This document shows, one piece after another, positions 16,987-26,103 of a DNA stretch of 64,000 bases. Every line of letters starts with the position of its first letter. The first letter of the stretch is position 1. The DNA is taken from assembly GCF_008639165.1 (NCBI RefSeq), contig NZ_CP029197.1:5212001-5276000 (forward strand). The letters are read 5' to 3'. Made by a program: the position numbers and the translations under genes. The notes beneath the pieces are model-generated. The model was not told where the DNA came from. It made no database searches and was given only the letters and a program-made list of their open reading frames with translations. Source of the stretch: Streptomyces venezuelae ATCC 10712 (lineage in GTDB: Bacteria; Actinomycetota; Actinomycetes; Streptomycetales; Streptomycetaceae).

Positions 16987-19902
16987 TTGGCTTTCCAGAT
17001 GCCGGACCGCGGCGGTAGCCCGTCCGGGCCAAGGATGAGAGTCGGCCGGCCGTCCCGGCGGGCCCGTACCTTGCTCATGACTCTCGGGGTGCTGGCCGTT
17101 CTGGCCATGGCGTTCGTCATGTTCGCCGGGTTCTGGACGGACTGGCTCTGGTACCGCTCGGTCAAGTACTCGTCCGTGTTCACCACCACGCTGTGGACCA
17201 AGATCGGGCTCTTCGCCGTCTTCGGCCTGCTGATGGGGGTCGCCGTCGGCCTGAACATCTGGCTGGCGTACCGGCTGCGGCCGCCGCTCAGCGCGATGTC
17301 GCTGGAGCAGCAGAGCCTCGACCGGTACCGGATGGGGCTCGCGCCCTTCAGGAAGTGGGTGCTGCTCGCGGTCACGGCCCTGGTGGCGCTGATCGCCGGC
17401 GCCTCGGCCTCGGGCCAGTGGCGCACCTGGCTGATGTGGGTCAACGGCGTGAAGTTCGGCCAGAAGGACCCGCAGTTCGGTCTGGACGTGGCGTTCTACG
17501 CCTTCGACCTGCCCTGGTACCGCTTCCTGCTGGCCTTCGGCTTCGCCGCCGTCGTCCTGTCGCTGATCGCGGCCGCGCTCACCCACTACCTGTACGGCGG
17601 GCTGCGGATCACCAGCCCGGGCGCGCGGGCCACCGCGGCGGCCACCGGCCACCTCTCGGTGCTGCTCGGCGTCTTCGTGGCGCTGAAGGCCGTGGCGTAC
17701 TGGCTCGACCGGTACGGCCTGGCGGTGAAGTCCAGCGACTTCAAGGCCACCGGCAACTGGACGGGCCTGCGGTACGTCGACGCCAACGCGTACCTGCCGG
17801 CGAAGACCATCCTGTTCTGCATCGCCGCGATCTGCGCCGTGCTGTTCTTCGCGACGCTCTGGCGCCGCACCTGGCAGCTGCCGGTGATCGGCTTCGGTCT
17901 GATGGTGCTCTCCGCGATCCTGATCGGCGGCCTGTACCCGGCCATCGTGCAGAAGTTCCAGGTCCAGCCGAACGAGCAGGCCAAGGAAGCGGAGTACATC
18001 CAGAAGAACATCGACGCCACCCGCAAGGCGTACGCGATCGACGGCACGAAGCCCGAGAACTACTCGGGCAAGTCGACGGTGAAGGCCAAGGACCAGCTGC
18101 GGACGAACGCCGACTCGGCGGCCAGCTACCGCGTCCTCGACCCGAACATCGTCTCGCCGACGTTCCAGCAGCTGGAGCAGAAGCGGAAGTACTACCAGTT
18201 CCCGACGACGCTCGATGTCGACCGGTACGCGGGCAAGGACACCGTCGTCGGTCTCCGTGAGCTCAACATCAAGGGCATCCCGAAGCGGAACTGGATCAAC
18301 GACCACTTCACGTACACCCACGGCTACGGCGCGATCATGGCCTCGGGTACCCAGACGGACGCCAACGGCTCGCCGGTCTTCACCGAGGCCGGGCTGCCGA
18401 CCACGGGCATGCTGGGCTCGTACCAGCAGCGGATCTACTACGGCGAGAAGACCGACCAGTACTCGATCGTGGGCGGCCCGCAGAAGGAGCTGGACTACGA
18501 GGAGAACGGCGAGAAGACCACCAGCTACGAGGGCAAGAGCGGGGTCAACCTCTCCAACACGTTCAACCGCGCCGCCTACGCGGTCGCGTTCAGCGAGCCG
18601 CAGATCCTCTACTCGGGGGCCATCGGCGAGGGCTCGCGGATCCTCTACAACCGCACGCCCAAGGAGCGCGTCGAGGCCGTCGCGCCCTGGCTGACCATCG
18701 ACGGGGACGCCTACCCGGCGGTCGTCGGCGGCCGGATCCAGTGGATCGTCGACGCCTACACGACGACCAACGGCTACCCGTACGCCTCGCGCACCACGCT
18801 CGGCGACACCACGGCCGACTCGCTGACCGTCGGCAACCAGCAGCGCGCCGTCGTCGCCCAGCAGAACCAGGTCAATTACATCCGCAACTCCGTGAAGGCC
18901 ACCGTCGACGCCTACGACGGCACGGTGAACCTCTACGAGTGGGACACCCAGGACCCGGTCCTGAAGACCTGGATGAAGGCGTTCCCGGACACGGTCAAGG
19001 CCAAGTCCGAGATCAGCGGCGACCTGATGCAGCACCTGCGGTACCCGCAGGACATGTTCAAGGTCCAGCGCGAGCTGCTGACCCGCTACCACGTCACCGA
19101 CCCGGCGCAGTTCTACAGCGGCTCGGACGCCTGGCAGGTGCCGGACGACCCGACCAACAAGGACGGCAACGCGGTCCCGCCGTACTACCTCAGCATGAAG
19201 ATGCCCGGGGACGCCTCGCAGCGCTTCTCGCTGACGACCACGTTCACGCCGAACGGACGGCCCAACCTGGGCGGCTTCATGGCGGTCGACGCCGATGCCA
19301 CCAGCAAGGAGTACGGCCGGCTGAGACTGCTGCGGGTCACCGAGGACGTACCGGGCCCGGCGCAGGTGCAGAGCAAGCTCAACGGCCTGCCGTCGGTGGC
19401 CACCTTCGTCCGGGACATGAAGGGCGCCGACTCCGACATCCAGTACGGCAACCTGCTGACGGTCCCGCTCGACGGCGGCTTCCTGTACGTGGAGCCGGTG
19501 TACGCCCAGGGACGGAACGCGCTCTACCCGCTCCTGAAGAAGGTCGCGGTGTCGTACGTGGACGCGGACCAGCCGAACGGTGACACGACCAAGGACACCA
19601 CCGTGTTCGAGGACAACCTCACCAAGGCGCTCAACGCGGTCTTCGGGGTGGAGGCGCCGACCACACCGCCGCCCACCACGCCGACGACCCCGCCGGGCAC
19701 CACCAACCCGCCGCCGGCCACCAACGACGCCGCGCTCAAGCAGGCCATCGCCGACGCCCAGAAGGCGTACGACGAGGGCGAGGCGGCGCTGCAGAAGGGC
19801 GACTGGGCGGCCTACGGCAAGGCCCAGGAGGACCTCCAGGCGGCGCTGCAGAAGGCGGCGGAAGCCGGCGCGAAGCTCAAGACGACCGGATCAGGCGGCT
19901 GA
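16987..19902 (+). CDS. UPF0182 family large membrane protein
   Basis: 971 residues from TTG 16987. I chose this start because GAGGGGCG lies six bases upstream and because homologues I recall begin MAFQMPDRGG. Seven or so membrane segments occupy the first 320 residues (for example TLLMTLGVLAVLAMAFVMF and WVLLAVTALVALIAGA). A large extracytoplasmic domain of about 560 residues follows, with YTHGYGAIMASGT and NRAAYAVAFSEPQILYSG. The end is a Pro/Thr linker and a short helical tail rich in Ala/Lys. The role of the family is unknown. It is actinobacterial core and usually single copy. Confidence 0.9.
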   Translation: MAFQMPDRGGSPSGPRMRVGRPSRRARTLLMTLGVLAVLAMAFVMFAGFWTDWLWYRSVKYSSVFTTTLWTKIGLFAVFGLLMGVAVGLNIWLAYRLRPPLSAMSLEQQSLDRYRMGLAPFRKWVLLAVTALVALIAGASASGQWRTWLMWVNGVKFGQKDPQFGLDVAFYAFDLPWYRFLLAFGFAAVVLSLIAAALTHYLYGGLRITSPGARATAAATGHLSVLLGVFVALKAVAYWLDRYGLAVKSSDFKATGNWTGLRYVDANAYLPAKTILFCIAAICAVLFFATLWRRTWQLPVIGFGLMVLSAILIGGLYPAIVQKFQVQPNEQAKEAEYIQKNIDATRKAYAIDGTKPENYSGKSTVKAKDQLRTNADSAASYRVLDPNIVSPTFQQLEQKRKYYQFPTTLDVDRYAGKDTVVGLRELNIKGIPKRNWINDHFTYTHGYGAIMASGTQTDANGSPVFTEAGLPTTGMLGSYQQRIYYGEKTDQYSIVGGPQKELDYEENGEKTTSYEGKSGVNLSNTFNRAAYAVAFSEPQILYSGAIGEGSRILYNRTPKERVEAVAPWLTIDGDAYPAVVGGRIQWIVDAYTTTNGYPYASRTTLGDTTADSLTVGNQQRAVVAQQNQVNYIRNSVKATVDAYDGTVNLYEWDTQDPVLKTWMKAFPDTVKAKSEISGDLMQHLRYPQDMFKVQRELLTRYHVTDPAQFYSGSDAWQVPDDPTNKDGNAVPPYYLSMKMPGDASQRFSLTTTFTPNGRPNLGGFMAVDADATSKEYGRLRLLRVTEDVPGPAQVQSKLNGLPSVATFVRDMKGADSDIQYGNLLTVPLDGGFLYVEPVYAQGRNALYPLLKKVAVSYVDADQPNGDTTKDTTVFEDNLTKALNAVFGVEAPTTPPPTTPTTPPGTTNPPPATNDAALKQAIADAQKAYDEGEAALQKGDWAAYGKAQEDLQAALQKAAEAGAKLKTTGSGG

Positions 19903-19947
19903 CCTGAGGTTTTCCATCCCGCGTCCGTGGTACTGTTGGTTCACCGA

Positions 19948-20021
19948 CGCGGGGTGGAGCAGCTCGGTAGCTCGCTGGGCTCATAACCCAGAGGTCGCAG
20001 GTTCAAATCCTGTCCCCGCTA
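19948..20021 (+). tRNA. Initiator tRNA-Met (CAU), copy 1
   Basis: A 74-nt cloverleaf with anticodon CAT in CTCATAA. Initiator features are all present: no Watson-Crick pair at position 1-72 (C1, T72), three G:C pairs at the base of the anticodon stem (GGG/CCC), and an A11:T24 pair in the D-stem. The 3' CCA is not encoded (the sequence continues CTCAG). A long hairpin follows. Confidence 0.93.
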
Positions 20022-20028
20022 CTCAGAG

Positions 20029-20066
20029 GACGAGGGCCCGGATCCATAAGGATCCGGGCCCTCGTC
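20029..20066 (+). terminator. Terminator after the first initiator tRNA
   Basis: A 17-bp perfect stem (20029-20045 with 20050-20066) has the core GGGCCCGGATCC and an ATAA loop. The same core recurs after the second tRNA copy. Confidence 0.8.
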
Positions 20067-20234
20067 GTGTGTCGGCGTGCGTGCGGTGCCCGAAGAGCGG
20101 TAGGGAGGGGGCGAGTTGGCGTGAGTCGTGTTTGACTTGTCTCTCTGTGGGCATGTCGACAAAACGCTGAGTGACCTCACTGGCTGCGGTATACCAGGTG
20201 TGCTCGGGTTGCGGGTGGTGCGACGATGGTATTT

Positions 20235-22202
20235 ATGGGGGACAGGGCAACTCTGTTGGAGACAGGGCGGTTTGTGCAGCGGCATGCCAGGAACGCCGCA
20301 GACGAGATCATCGAGGCAGTAGGGGCCGTCGATGCGGCCGTCGACACCACCGCCGAGACCGATCCCGACGCCGAGAACGAGACCGAGACCGAGGCCCGCC
20401 ACCGGCGTGCCGCCGAGCGCGGCGACCTCGCCGCGATGAGCGCCCTCGGCGCGCTGCTGCTGCGCCGCGGCGACCTCGACGGCGCCGAGCCCTACCTGCG
20501 CGGCGCCACCGCCGAAGGCGACCGGGCCGCCGCGAACAACCTCGGGGTCCTGTTGCACCAGCGCGGATACGCCGAAGAGGCCGCCGGCTGGTGGCGCGTC
20601 GCCGCTGTCGCCGGCTCCGCACCCGCCGCCCACGCGCTCGGCCGCCACCACCGCGAGCGCGGCGACGAACCCGCCGCCGAGTACTGGCTGCGCCAGGCCG
20701 CCGAGCAGGGCCACGCCCTCGGCGCGTACGCCCTCGCCGACCTCCTGGAGCACCGCAGCGACGTCGGCGCCGAGCGCTGGCTGCGCGCCGCCGCCGAACA
20801 GGGCCACCGCGAGGCCGCGTACCGGCTCGCCCTCGCCCTGGAGCGGCGCGCCACCGAGACGGCCCGAGGCCCGCACGAGACCGGCGCCCGGCTGCGCGTG
20901 CCCACCGGCGCGACCGCGCCCGCACCGGCCGGGGCGGCCGCCTCCGGAGCCGGAACAGCCGTGCCCGCGCGGGCCGTCGGCGAGCCCGGCGGCGCATCGG
21001 CCGAGGCCGAGCAGTGGTTCCGGCAGGCCGCCGCGCGCGGCCACCGGCGGGCCGCGCTGCACCTCGGCGCGATCCTGGAGCACCGCGGCGAACTCAAGGA
21101 GGCCGGCCGCTGGTACCTCAGCTCCGCCAAGGAGGGCGAGGCCAAGGCCGCCTGCGCGCTCGGCTTCCTGCTCCGCGACGCGGGCGACGAGGAGAGCGCC
21201 GCCGTGTGGTGGCTGCGCGCCGCCCAGGACGGCGACGGCAACGCCGCCAACGCCCTCGGCGCGCTCCACGCCGCCCGCGGCGAGCAGCAGACCGCCGAGC
21301 GCTGGTACCGGGCCGCCATGGACGCGGGCGACGTGAACGGCGCCTACAACCTCGGGCTGCTCTGCGCCGCCCAGGACCGCATCCCGCAGGCCGAGCAGTG
21401 GTACCGCCGGGCCGCCTACGCGGGCCACCGCGAGGCCGCCAACGCGCTCGCCGTCCTGCTCCTCCAGGCCGGCGACGCCAACGGCGCCGAGCCCTGGTTC
21501 TCCAAGGCCGCCGAGGCGGGCAGCGTCGACGCTGCCTTCAACCTGGGCATCCTGCACGCGGGCCGGGACGACGACCGTACGGCCCTCGTCTGGTACGAGC
21601 GGGCGGCCGCCGCCGGGCACACCGAGGCCGCCCTGCAGGTCGGCATCGCCGCCCTTCGCGACGGCGACGAGCGGACCGCCGAGCGGCACCTGCGCTGCGC
21701 GGCCGGCGGCGGCAGCGCCGAGGCCGCCTTCCGGCTCGCCTCGGTGCTCGACGCGCGCCGGCCCGACCCCGGACCCGCCGTCCTCGGCGCGCCCCGGGAG
21801 GAGAAGACCGAGTGCGAGGAGTGGTACGAGCGGGCCGCCCAGCAGGGCCACCGCCGTGCCCAGGTGCGGGTCGGCATGCTCGCCGCCGCGCGCGGCGACC
21901 TGGCGGAGGCCGACCGCTGGTACCGCGAGGCGGCGGAGGCGGGCAGCCGCAACGGCGCCTTCAACCTGGGGCTGCTCCTCGCCCGCGAGGGCAGCGAGCG
22001 CGAGGCAGCCCTCTGGTGGACCCGGGCCGCCCGGGCCGGGCACGGCCGCGCCGCGCTGCGGCTCGCGCTGCTCGCGGCCCGGCGCGGGGAGCTCACCGAG
22101 GGGCGCCGCTGGTGCGCCCGCGCGGTGGAGCTGGGCCCGGCGGAGGTCGCCGAGCGGGCGGCGCGGCTGAGCGAGGCGCTGCACCAGGAGCTGACGGCGT
22201 GA
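20235..22202 (+). CDS. Sel1/TPR-like repeat protein
   Basis: About 655 residues from ATG 20235; an in-frame ATG at 20226 is the alternative. After a short N-terminal region (ATLLETGRFVQRHARNAADE) the protein is a string of roughly 36-residue helical pairs with the Sel1 pattern: A.....LG.LL...GD...A..WY..AA..G. More than a dozen repeats run to the end. No enzymatic domain, signal peptide or membrane segment is seen. Such solenoids act as protein-protein scaffolds; the partner is unknown. The gene lies exactly between two identical initiator tRNA genes. Repeated Ala/Gly codons make this stretch very GC-rich. Confidence 0.88.
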   Translation: MGDRATLLETGRFVQRHARNAADEIIEAVGAVDAAVDTTAETDPDAENETETEARHRRAAERGDLAAMSALGALLLRRGDLDGAEPYLRGATAEGDRAAANNLGVLLHQRGYAEEAAGWWRVAAVAGSAPAAHALGRHHRERGDEPAAEYWLRQAAEQGHALGAYALADLLEHRSDVGAERWLRAAAEQGHREAAYRLALALERRATETARGPHETGARLRVPTGATAPAPAGAAASGAGTAVPARAVGEPGGASAEAEQWFRQAAARGHRRAALHLGAILEHRGELKEAGRWYLSSAKEGEAKAACALGFLLRDAGDEESAAVWWLRAAQDGDGNAANALGALHAARGEQQTAERWYRAAMDAGDVNGAYNLGLLCAAQDRIPQAEQWYRRAAYAGHREAANALAVLLLQAGDANGAEPWFSKAAEAGSVDAAFNLGILHAGRDDDRTALVWYERAAAAGHTEAALQVGIAALRDGDERTAERHLRCAAGGGSAEAAFRLASVLDARRPDPGPAVLGAPREEKTECEEWYERAAQQGHRRAQVRVGMLAAARGDLAEADRWYREAAEAGSRNGAFNLGLLLAREGSEREAALWWTRAARAGHGRAALRLALLAARRGELTEGRRWCARAVELGPAEVAERAARLSEALHQELTA

Positions 22203-22287
22203 GGCGTGCGCCGGCCGACGGCGTGAGGCGTGCGTCTTAACGGATTTGCGCCGGCGACGCCCCGTCCCGTAGAGTCGGGTTTACCGA

Positions 22288-22364
22288 CGCGGGGTGGAGC
22301 AGCTCGGTAGCTCGCTGGGCTCATAACCCAGAGGTCGCAGGTTCAAATCCTGTCCCCGCTACCA
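22288..22364 (+). tRNA. Initiator tRNA-Met (CAU), copy 2, with encoded CCA
   Basis: Identical to the copy at 19948 across the whole tRNA body and a few flanking bases (ACCGACGCGGGG at the 5' side). Here the discriminator A (22361) is followed by CCA (22362-22364), so this copy encodes its 3' end while copy 1 does not. The same initiator signatures are present. Confidence 0.93.
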
Positions 22365-22368
22365 CGTC

Positions 22369-22403
22369 ATCAGGGCCCGGATCCTATAGATCCGGGCCCT
22401 GAT
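22369..22403 (+). terminator. Terminator after the second initiator tRNA
   Basis: A 15-bp perfect stem (22369-22383 with 22389-22403), core GGGCCCGGATC, with a CTATA loop. It is similar in core sequence to the hairpin after copy 1, supporting duplication of the whole unit. Confidence 0.8.
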
Positions 22404-22446
22404 CGCGTTTCCGGACGCAACCGGACGCACCCCGGGCGCAACAGTA

Positions 22447-22470
22447 AAGCCCCCGCCGCGGCGGGGGCTT
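22447..22470 (-). terminator. Palindromic terminator of the catR gene
   Basis: A 24-bp perfect palindrome (AAGCCCCCGCCG with CGGCGGGGGCTT) lies 14 bases beyond the Fur-family stop. Read on the minus strand it is followed by TTTACTG. Confidence 0.7.
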
Positions 22471-22483
22471 CTGTGTGGGCGTC

Positions 22484-22903
22484 TCAGGCGCTGCCGGCGC
22501 AGCTGGGGCAGATGCCTCGGTAGGTGACCTCGACGTTCGAGATGGTGAAGCCGAAGCGCTCGGTGTCCGGCAGGTCGGCCAGCGGGTCGCCGCCCGGATG
22601 CACATCGCGGATCGCGCCGCAGCGGCCGCAGACCAGGTGCTGGTGCGGCCGGTGGGCGTTGGGGTCGTAGCGCTTGGCGCGGCCGTCGGTCGCGACCTCG
22701 ATGACCTCGCCGAGGGTGACCATCTCGCCGAGCGTGTTGTAGACGGTCGCGCGCGAGATCTCGGGCAGGCGCGTCACGGCGCGCGCGTGGACCTCGTCGG
22801 CGGTCAGGTGTACGTGGTCCCCGTCCAGGACCTCCGCCACCACACGCCGCTGCGCGGTCATCCGCCAGCCGCGTCCGCGCAGTCGTTCCAACAGGTCACT
22901 CAT
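22484..22903 (-). CDS. catR: Fur-family peroxide-sensing repressor, CatR/FurA type
   Basis: 139 residues from ATG 22903. An N-terminal winged helix (MTAQRRVVAEVL, ISRATVYNTLGEMV) is followed by the Fur metal segment HRPHQHLVCGRCG and a second CPSC pair, giving the two CxxC of a structural zinc site. Fur proteins of this type, placed next to a catalase gene, repress it and release it on peroxide oxidation or metal loss. It is divergent from catA, with one palindrome in the shared region. The gene name is given by context; FurA is the alternative. Confidence 0.85.
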   Translation of the reverse strand: MSDLLERLRGRGWRMTAQRRVVAEVLDGDHVHLTADEVHARAVTRLPEISRATVYNTLGEMVTLGEVIEVATDGRAKRYDPNAHRPHQHLVCGRCGAIRDVHPGGDPLADLPDTERFGFTISNVEVTYRGICPSCAGSA

Positions 22904-22964
22904 GAGGGCCAGCCTAACAGTCGGGGGCGCCGCTTCCCGAACCGGTGTGACTTTGGATGTTCAC

Positions 22965-22992
22965 TTGACTTAGACATTGTCTATCGTAGGAT
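22965..22992 (+). promoter_or_regulatory. catA promoter with Fur/CatR-box palindrome
   Basis: A good housekeeping promoter: TTGACT (22965-22970), 16 bases, TAGGAT (22987-22992). In the spacer is a perfect palindrome, TAGACA-T-TGTCTA (22971-22983), with the half-1-half geometry of Fur/PerR boxes. Binding there would block RNA polymerase, and the site may serve both divergent genes. Confidence 0.72.
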
Positions 22993-23029
22993 CGAGTACG
23001 GCACGCAGGACAGGACGCAGGAGGCGCAC

Positions 23030-24481
23030 GTGACGCAGGGACCGCTCACCACGGAGGCCGGCGCGCCGGTCGCCGACAACCAGAACAGCGAGACGGCGGG
23101 CGTAGGCGGTCCGGTCCTCGTCCAGGACCAGCTGCTGCTCGAGAAGCTCGCCCACTTCAACCGTGAGCGCATCCCGGAGCGCGTGGTCCACGCGCGCGGT
23201 GCGGGCGCCTACGGCACCTTCACGCTCACCCGTGACGTCTCGCGGTGGACGCGGGCCGCCTTCCTCTCCGAGGTCGGCAAGCGGACCGAGACCTTCCTGC
23301 GCTTCTCCACCGTCGCGGGCAGCCTCGGCGCGGCCGACGCGGTGCGCGATCCGCGCGGCTGGGCGCTGAAGTTCTACACCGAGGAGGGCAACTACGACCT
23401 CGTCGGCAACAACACCCCGGTGTTCTTCATCAAGGACGCCATCAAGTTCCCCGACTTCATCCACACCCAGAAGCGCGACCCGTACACGGGCTCGCAGGAG
23501 GCGGACAACGTCTGGGACTTCTGGGGCCTGTCGCCGGAGTCGACCCACCAGGTGACCTGGCTGTTCGGCGACCGCGGCATCCCGGCCTCGTACCGCCACA
23601 TGAACGGCTACGGCTCGCACACGTACCAGTGGAACAACGAGGCCGGCGAGGTCTTCTGGGTCAAGTACCACTTCAAGACCGACCAGGGGATCAAGAACCT
23701 CACGCAGGACGAGGCCAACCGGCTGGCCGGCGAGGACCCGGACTCGCACCAGCGCGACCTGCGCGAGGCCATCGAGCGCGGCGACTTCCCGACCTGGACC
23801 GTGCAGGTCCAGATCATGCCCGCGGCCGACGCGGCGGGCTACCGCTTCAACCCCTTCGACCTCACCAAGGTCTGGCCGCACGAGGACTACCCGCCGGTCG
23901 AGATCGGCACCCTGGAGCTCAACCGCAACCCGGAGAACATCTTCGCCGAGGTCGAGCAGAGCATCTTCTCCCCGGCGCACTTCGTGCCCGGCATCGGGCC
24001 GTCCCCGGACAAGATGCTCCAGGGCCGTCTCTTCGCGTACGGCGACGCGCACCGCTACCGCGTCGGCATCAACGCCGACCACCTGCCGGTGAACCGCCCG
24101 CACGCCACCGAGGCGCGGACGCACTCCCGTGACGGCTTCCTCTACGACGGCCGCCACAAGGGCGCGAAGAACTACGAGCCCAACTCCTTCGGCGGACCGG
24201 TCCAGACGGACCGCCCGCTGTGGCAGCCCACCCCGGTCACCGGCGTCACCGGCGACCACGCGGCCCCGTCGCACGCCGAGGACGACGACTTCACGCAGGC
24301 GGGCGACCTCTACCGGCTGATGTCGGAGGACGAGAAGGGCCGCCTGATCGACAATCTGTCCGGCTTCATCGCCAAGGTCTCGCGCGACGACATCGCCGAG
24401 CGCGCGATCGGCAACTTCCGCCGGGCGGACGAGGACTTCGGCAAGCGGCTGGAGGCCGCGGTCCAGGCCCTGCGCGGCTGA
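23030..24481 (+). CDS. catA: Monofunctional heme catalase
   Basis: 483 residues, GTG start at 23030 with GCAGGAGG upstream. It decomposes hydrogen peroxide in the cytoplasm. The clade-3 small-subunit layout is clear: the catalytic histidine in RVVHARGAGAYG, the asparagine in NTPVFFIKDAIKFPDFIH, and the heme-ligand tyrosine region RLFAYGDAHRYRVG. Full length for the family. Divergent regulator and operator predict peroxide induction. Confidence 0.96.
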   Translation: MTQGPLTTEAGAPVADNQNSETAGVGGPVLVQDQLLLEKLAHFNRERIPERVVHARGAGAYGTFTLTRDVSRWTRAAFLSEVGKRTETFLRFSTVAGSLGAADAVRDPRGWALKFYTEEGNYDLVGNNTPVFFIKDAIKFPDFIHTQKRDPYTGSQEADNVWDFWGLSPESTHQVTWLFGDRGIPASYRHMNGYGSHTYQWNNEAGEVFWVKYHFKTDQGIKNLTQDEANRLAGEDPDSHQRDLREAIERGDFPTWTVQVQIMPAADAAGYRFNPFDLTKVWPHEDYPPVEIGTLELNRNPENIFAEVEQSIFSPAHFVPGIGPSPDKMLQGRLFAYGDAHRYRVGINADHLPVNRPHATEARTHSRDGFLYDGRHKGAKNYEPNSFGGPVQTDRPLWQPTPVTGVTGDHAAPSHAEDDDFTQAGDLYRLMSEDEKGRLIDNLSGFIAKVSRDDIAERAIGNFRRADEDFGKRLEAAVQALRG

Positions 24482-24499
24482 GGGCGCTTGCCGTAGAGA

Positions 24500-24539
24500 G
24501 GGAGCGGGTCGGATTCCGTACGGATTCCGGCCCGCTCCC
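24500..24539 (+). terminator. Hairpin between catA and the CBS gene
   Basis: Stem GGGAGCGGG (24500-24508) with CCCGCTCCC (24531-24539), extended inward by a T-G wobble and CGGA/TCCG. It lies between convergent genes. Confidence 0.75.
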
Positions 24540-24565
24540 GCGTTCCCAGGGGCCGTGCCCCCCGC

Positions 24566-24955
24566 TCAGCTCACAACGCTGTGCACGGGGATCCAGCAGC
24601 GGATGATGTCGCGCACCGAGACCATGCCGACGGGGCCGTGGTCGTCGAGGACGACGAGGTGGCGGAAGCCGCCGTGGGTCATCGCCTCGGCCGCCTCGGC
24701 CAGCGTCCAGGCGGGCGCGGCGAAGACGACGTCCCGGGTGGTGTGGGAGCCCGCGGTCTCCCGGTCGGGGTCCTGGTCGAGGGCGAGCGAGTTGAGGATG
24801 TCGCGCTCGGTGAGGATGCCGAGGGCGCCGGCGTCGGTGTCGAGGACGACGGCCGCGCCGACGCGGCGGGCGGCCATCAGCCGGGCGGCCTGCCGGAGGG
24901 TGTGGGCGGGGCCGATGGTGAGGACCACGGTGCTCATGGCGTCACGGACGAGCAT
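24566..24955 (-). CDS. CBS-domain pair protein
   Basis: 129 residues from ATG 24955. AAGGAGG lies 11 bases upstream; the in-frame GTG at 24967 overlaps that ribosome-binding site and is less likely. Two CBS motifs fill the protein (DAMSTVVLTIGPAHTL ... GILTERDIL; TTRDVVFAAPAWTL ... GMVSVRDIIR). Such stand-alone Bateman modules bind adenine nucleotides and act as energy or redox sensors. The partner is unknown. Confidence 0.87.
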   Translation of the reverse strand: MLVRDAMSTVVLTIGPAHTLRQAARLMAARRVGAAVVLDTDAGALGILTERDILNSLALDQDPDRETAGSHTTRDVVFAAPAWTLAEAAEAMTHGGFRHLVVLDDHGPVGMVSVRDIIRCWIPVHSVVS

Positions 24956-25116
24956 GGACGGAGCCACCTCCTTGGCGAATCGTTCCCGCGTTCAACGAGA
25001 ACGGATTCACAAGTTCACAAGCGGGGGGACTCTCAGAGTGACACCGGGGGAGGAACCCGACAAGGGGGCGCGCGAGGTGCCCGGGGGAGCGCGCGCCGGC
25101 CGCGTTCGCGGGCCGC

Positions 25117-25926
25117 TCAGCCCTCCGCGTTCTCCTGGTTGAGGTAGCTGAGCAGCTCCCCGTGCAGCAGTCCGTTCGAGGCCGCCGCGTTCCCGCTGTG
25201 CGGGCCGTGGCGGCCGTCGAGCCCGGTGTACGTGCCGCCGGCCTCCTGGACCACGACCGCCACCGCGGCCATGTCCCACAGCGACAGCTCCGGCTCGGCG
25301 CAGATGTCGACGGAGCCCTCCGCGACCATCATGTACGGCCAGAAGTCGCCGTACGCCCGGGTCCGCCAGCACGCGCGCGTGAGGTCGAGGAACCCTTCGA
25401 GGCGGCCCTGCTCCTCCCAGCCGCTCAGCGAGGAGTACGCGAAGGAGGCGTCCTCCAGGGAGGCGACCTTCGAGACCCCGATCCGGCTCGCCGACGCCAG
25501 GCTCCGCCCGGTGTACGCCCCGAGGCCCTTCGCCGCCCACCAGCGGCGGCCGAGCGCCGGGGCCGACACGACGCCCACCACCGGCTGGAAGCCGGTGTCC
25601 CCGGCCTCCATCAGCGCGATCAGGGTCGCCCAGACGGGAACCCCGCGCACATAGTTCTTCGTGCCGTCGATGGGGTCGATCACCCAGCGGCGCGGGCCCG
25701 AGCCCTCCACGCCGTACTCCTCGCCGAGGATCGCGTCGCGCGGCCTGGCCCGCTGGAGCTGGCCCCGGATCAGTTCTTCGGCGGCCTTGTCGGCCTCGCT
25801 CACCGGCGTCATGTCCGGCTTCGTCTCGACCTTGAGGTCGAGCGCCTGGAAACGGTCCATGGTGGCGGCGTCGGCGGCATCCGCGAGGACATGGGCGAGA
25901 CGCAGATCGTCGTGGTAGTCGGCCAT
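25117..25926 (-). CDS. hisN: Histidinol-phosphate phosphatase, inositol monophosphatase family
   Basis: 269 residues from ATG 25926 (a GTG at 25935 is possible). The IMPase-fold metal motifs are intact: GEEYG, WVIDPIDGTKNYVRG and LWDMAAVAVVVQEAGG. From memory, the Streptomyces protein in this chromosomal position was shown to be the histidinol-phosphate phosphatase of histidine biosynthesis, and the sequence fits that subgroup. Lacking the other his genes nearby, the assignment relies on family and position. Other sugar-phosphate activities are possible. Confidence 0.85.
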   Translation of the reverse strand: MADYHDDLRLAHVLADAADAATMDRFQALDLKVETKPDMTPVSEADKAAEELIRGQLQRARPRDAILGEEYGVEGSGPRRWVIDPIDGTKNYVRGVPVWATLIALMEAGDTGFQPVVGVVSAPALGRRWWAAKGLGAYTGRSLASASRIGVSKVASLEDASFAYSSLSGWEEQGRLEGFLDLTRACWRTRAYGDFWPYMMVAEGSVDICAEPELSLWDMAAVAVVVQEAGGTYTGLDGRHGPHSGNAAASNGLLHGELLSYLNQENAEG

Positions 25927-26037
25927 GGTCGGCACTCTATCCCCGCGAGATCACCGGGCGGGGAACCGTCCACGGGCGGGCGCCGGAGCGGCGGCGGCCG
26001 CCGGAGCCGCCGCCGGGCCCGGAGCCCGGCAGCGCCC

Positions 26038-26090
26038 TTGACAGTGCGCGGGCGGCTGCCGACGCTGAGCACGGAAACGATTCGGTCGTT
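26038..26090 (+). promoter_or_regulatory. Promoter and inverted repeat before the TetR gene
   Basis: TTGACA (26038-26043), then 17 bases to GACGCT (26061-26066), a good -35 with a weak -10. Downstream, AACGA-TTCGG-TCGTT (26076-26090) is an inverted repeat ending 14 bases before the ATG, the usual place for a TetR autoregulatory operator. Confidence 0.5.
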
Positions 26091-26103
26091 CCGGGAGGCG
26101 CCG

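Noticed and set aside
20068..20225. Consensus promoter before the Sel1-repeat gene (TTTGACTT region)
   Set aside because: A TTGACT-like -35 is present, but no convincing -10 at 16-19 bases was seen.
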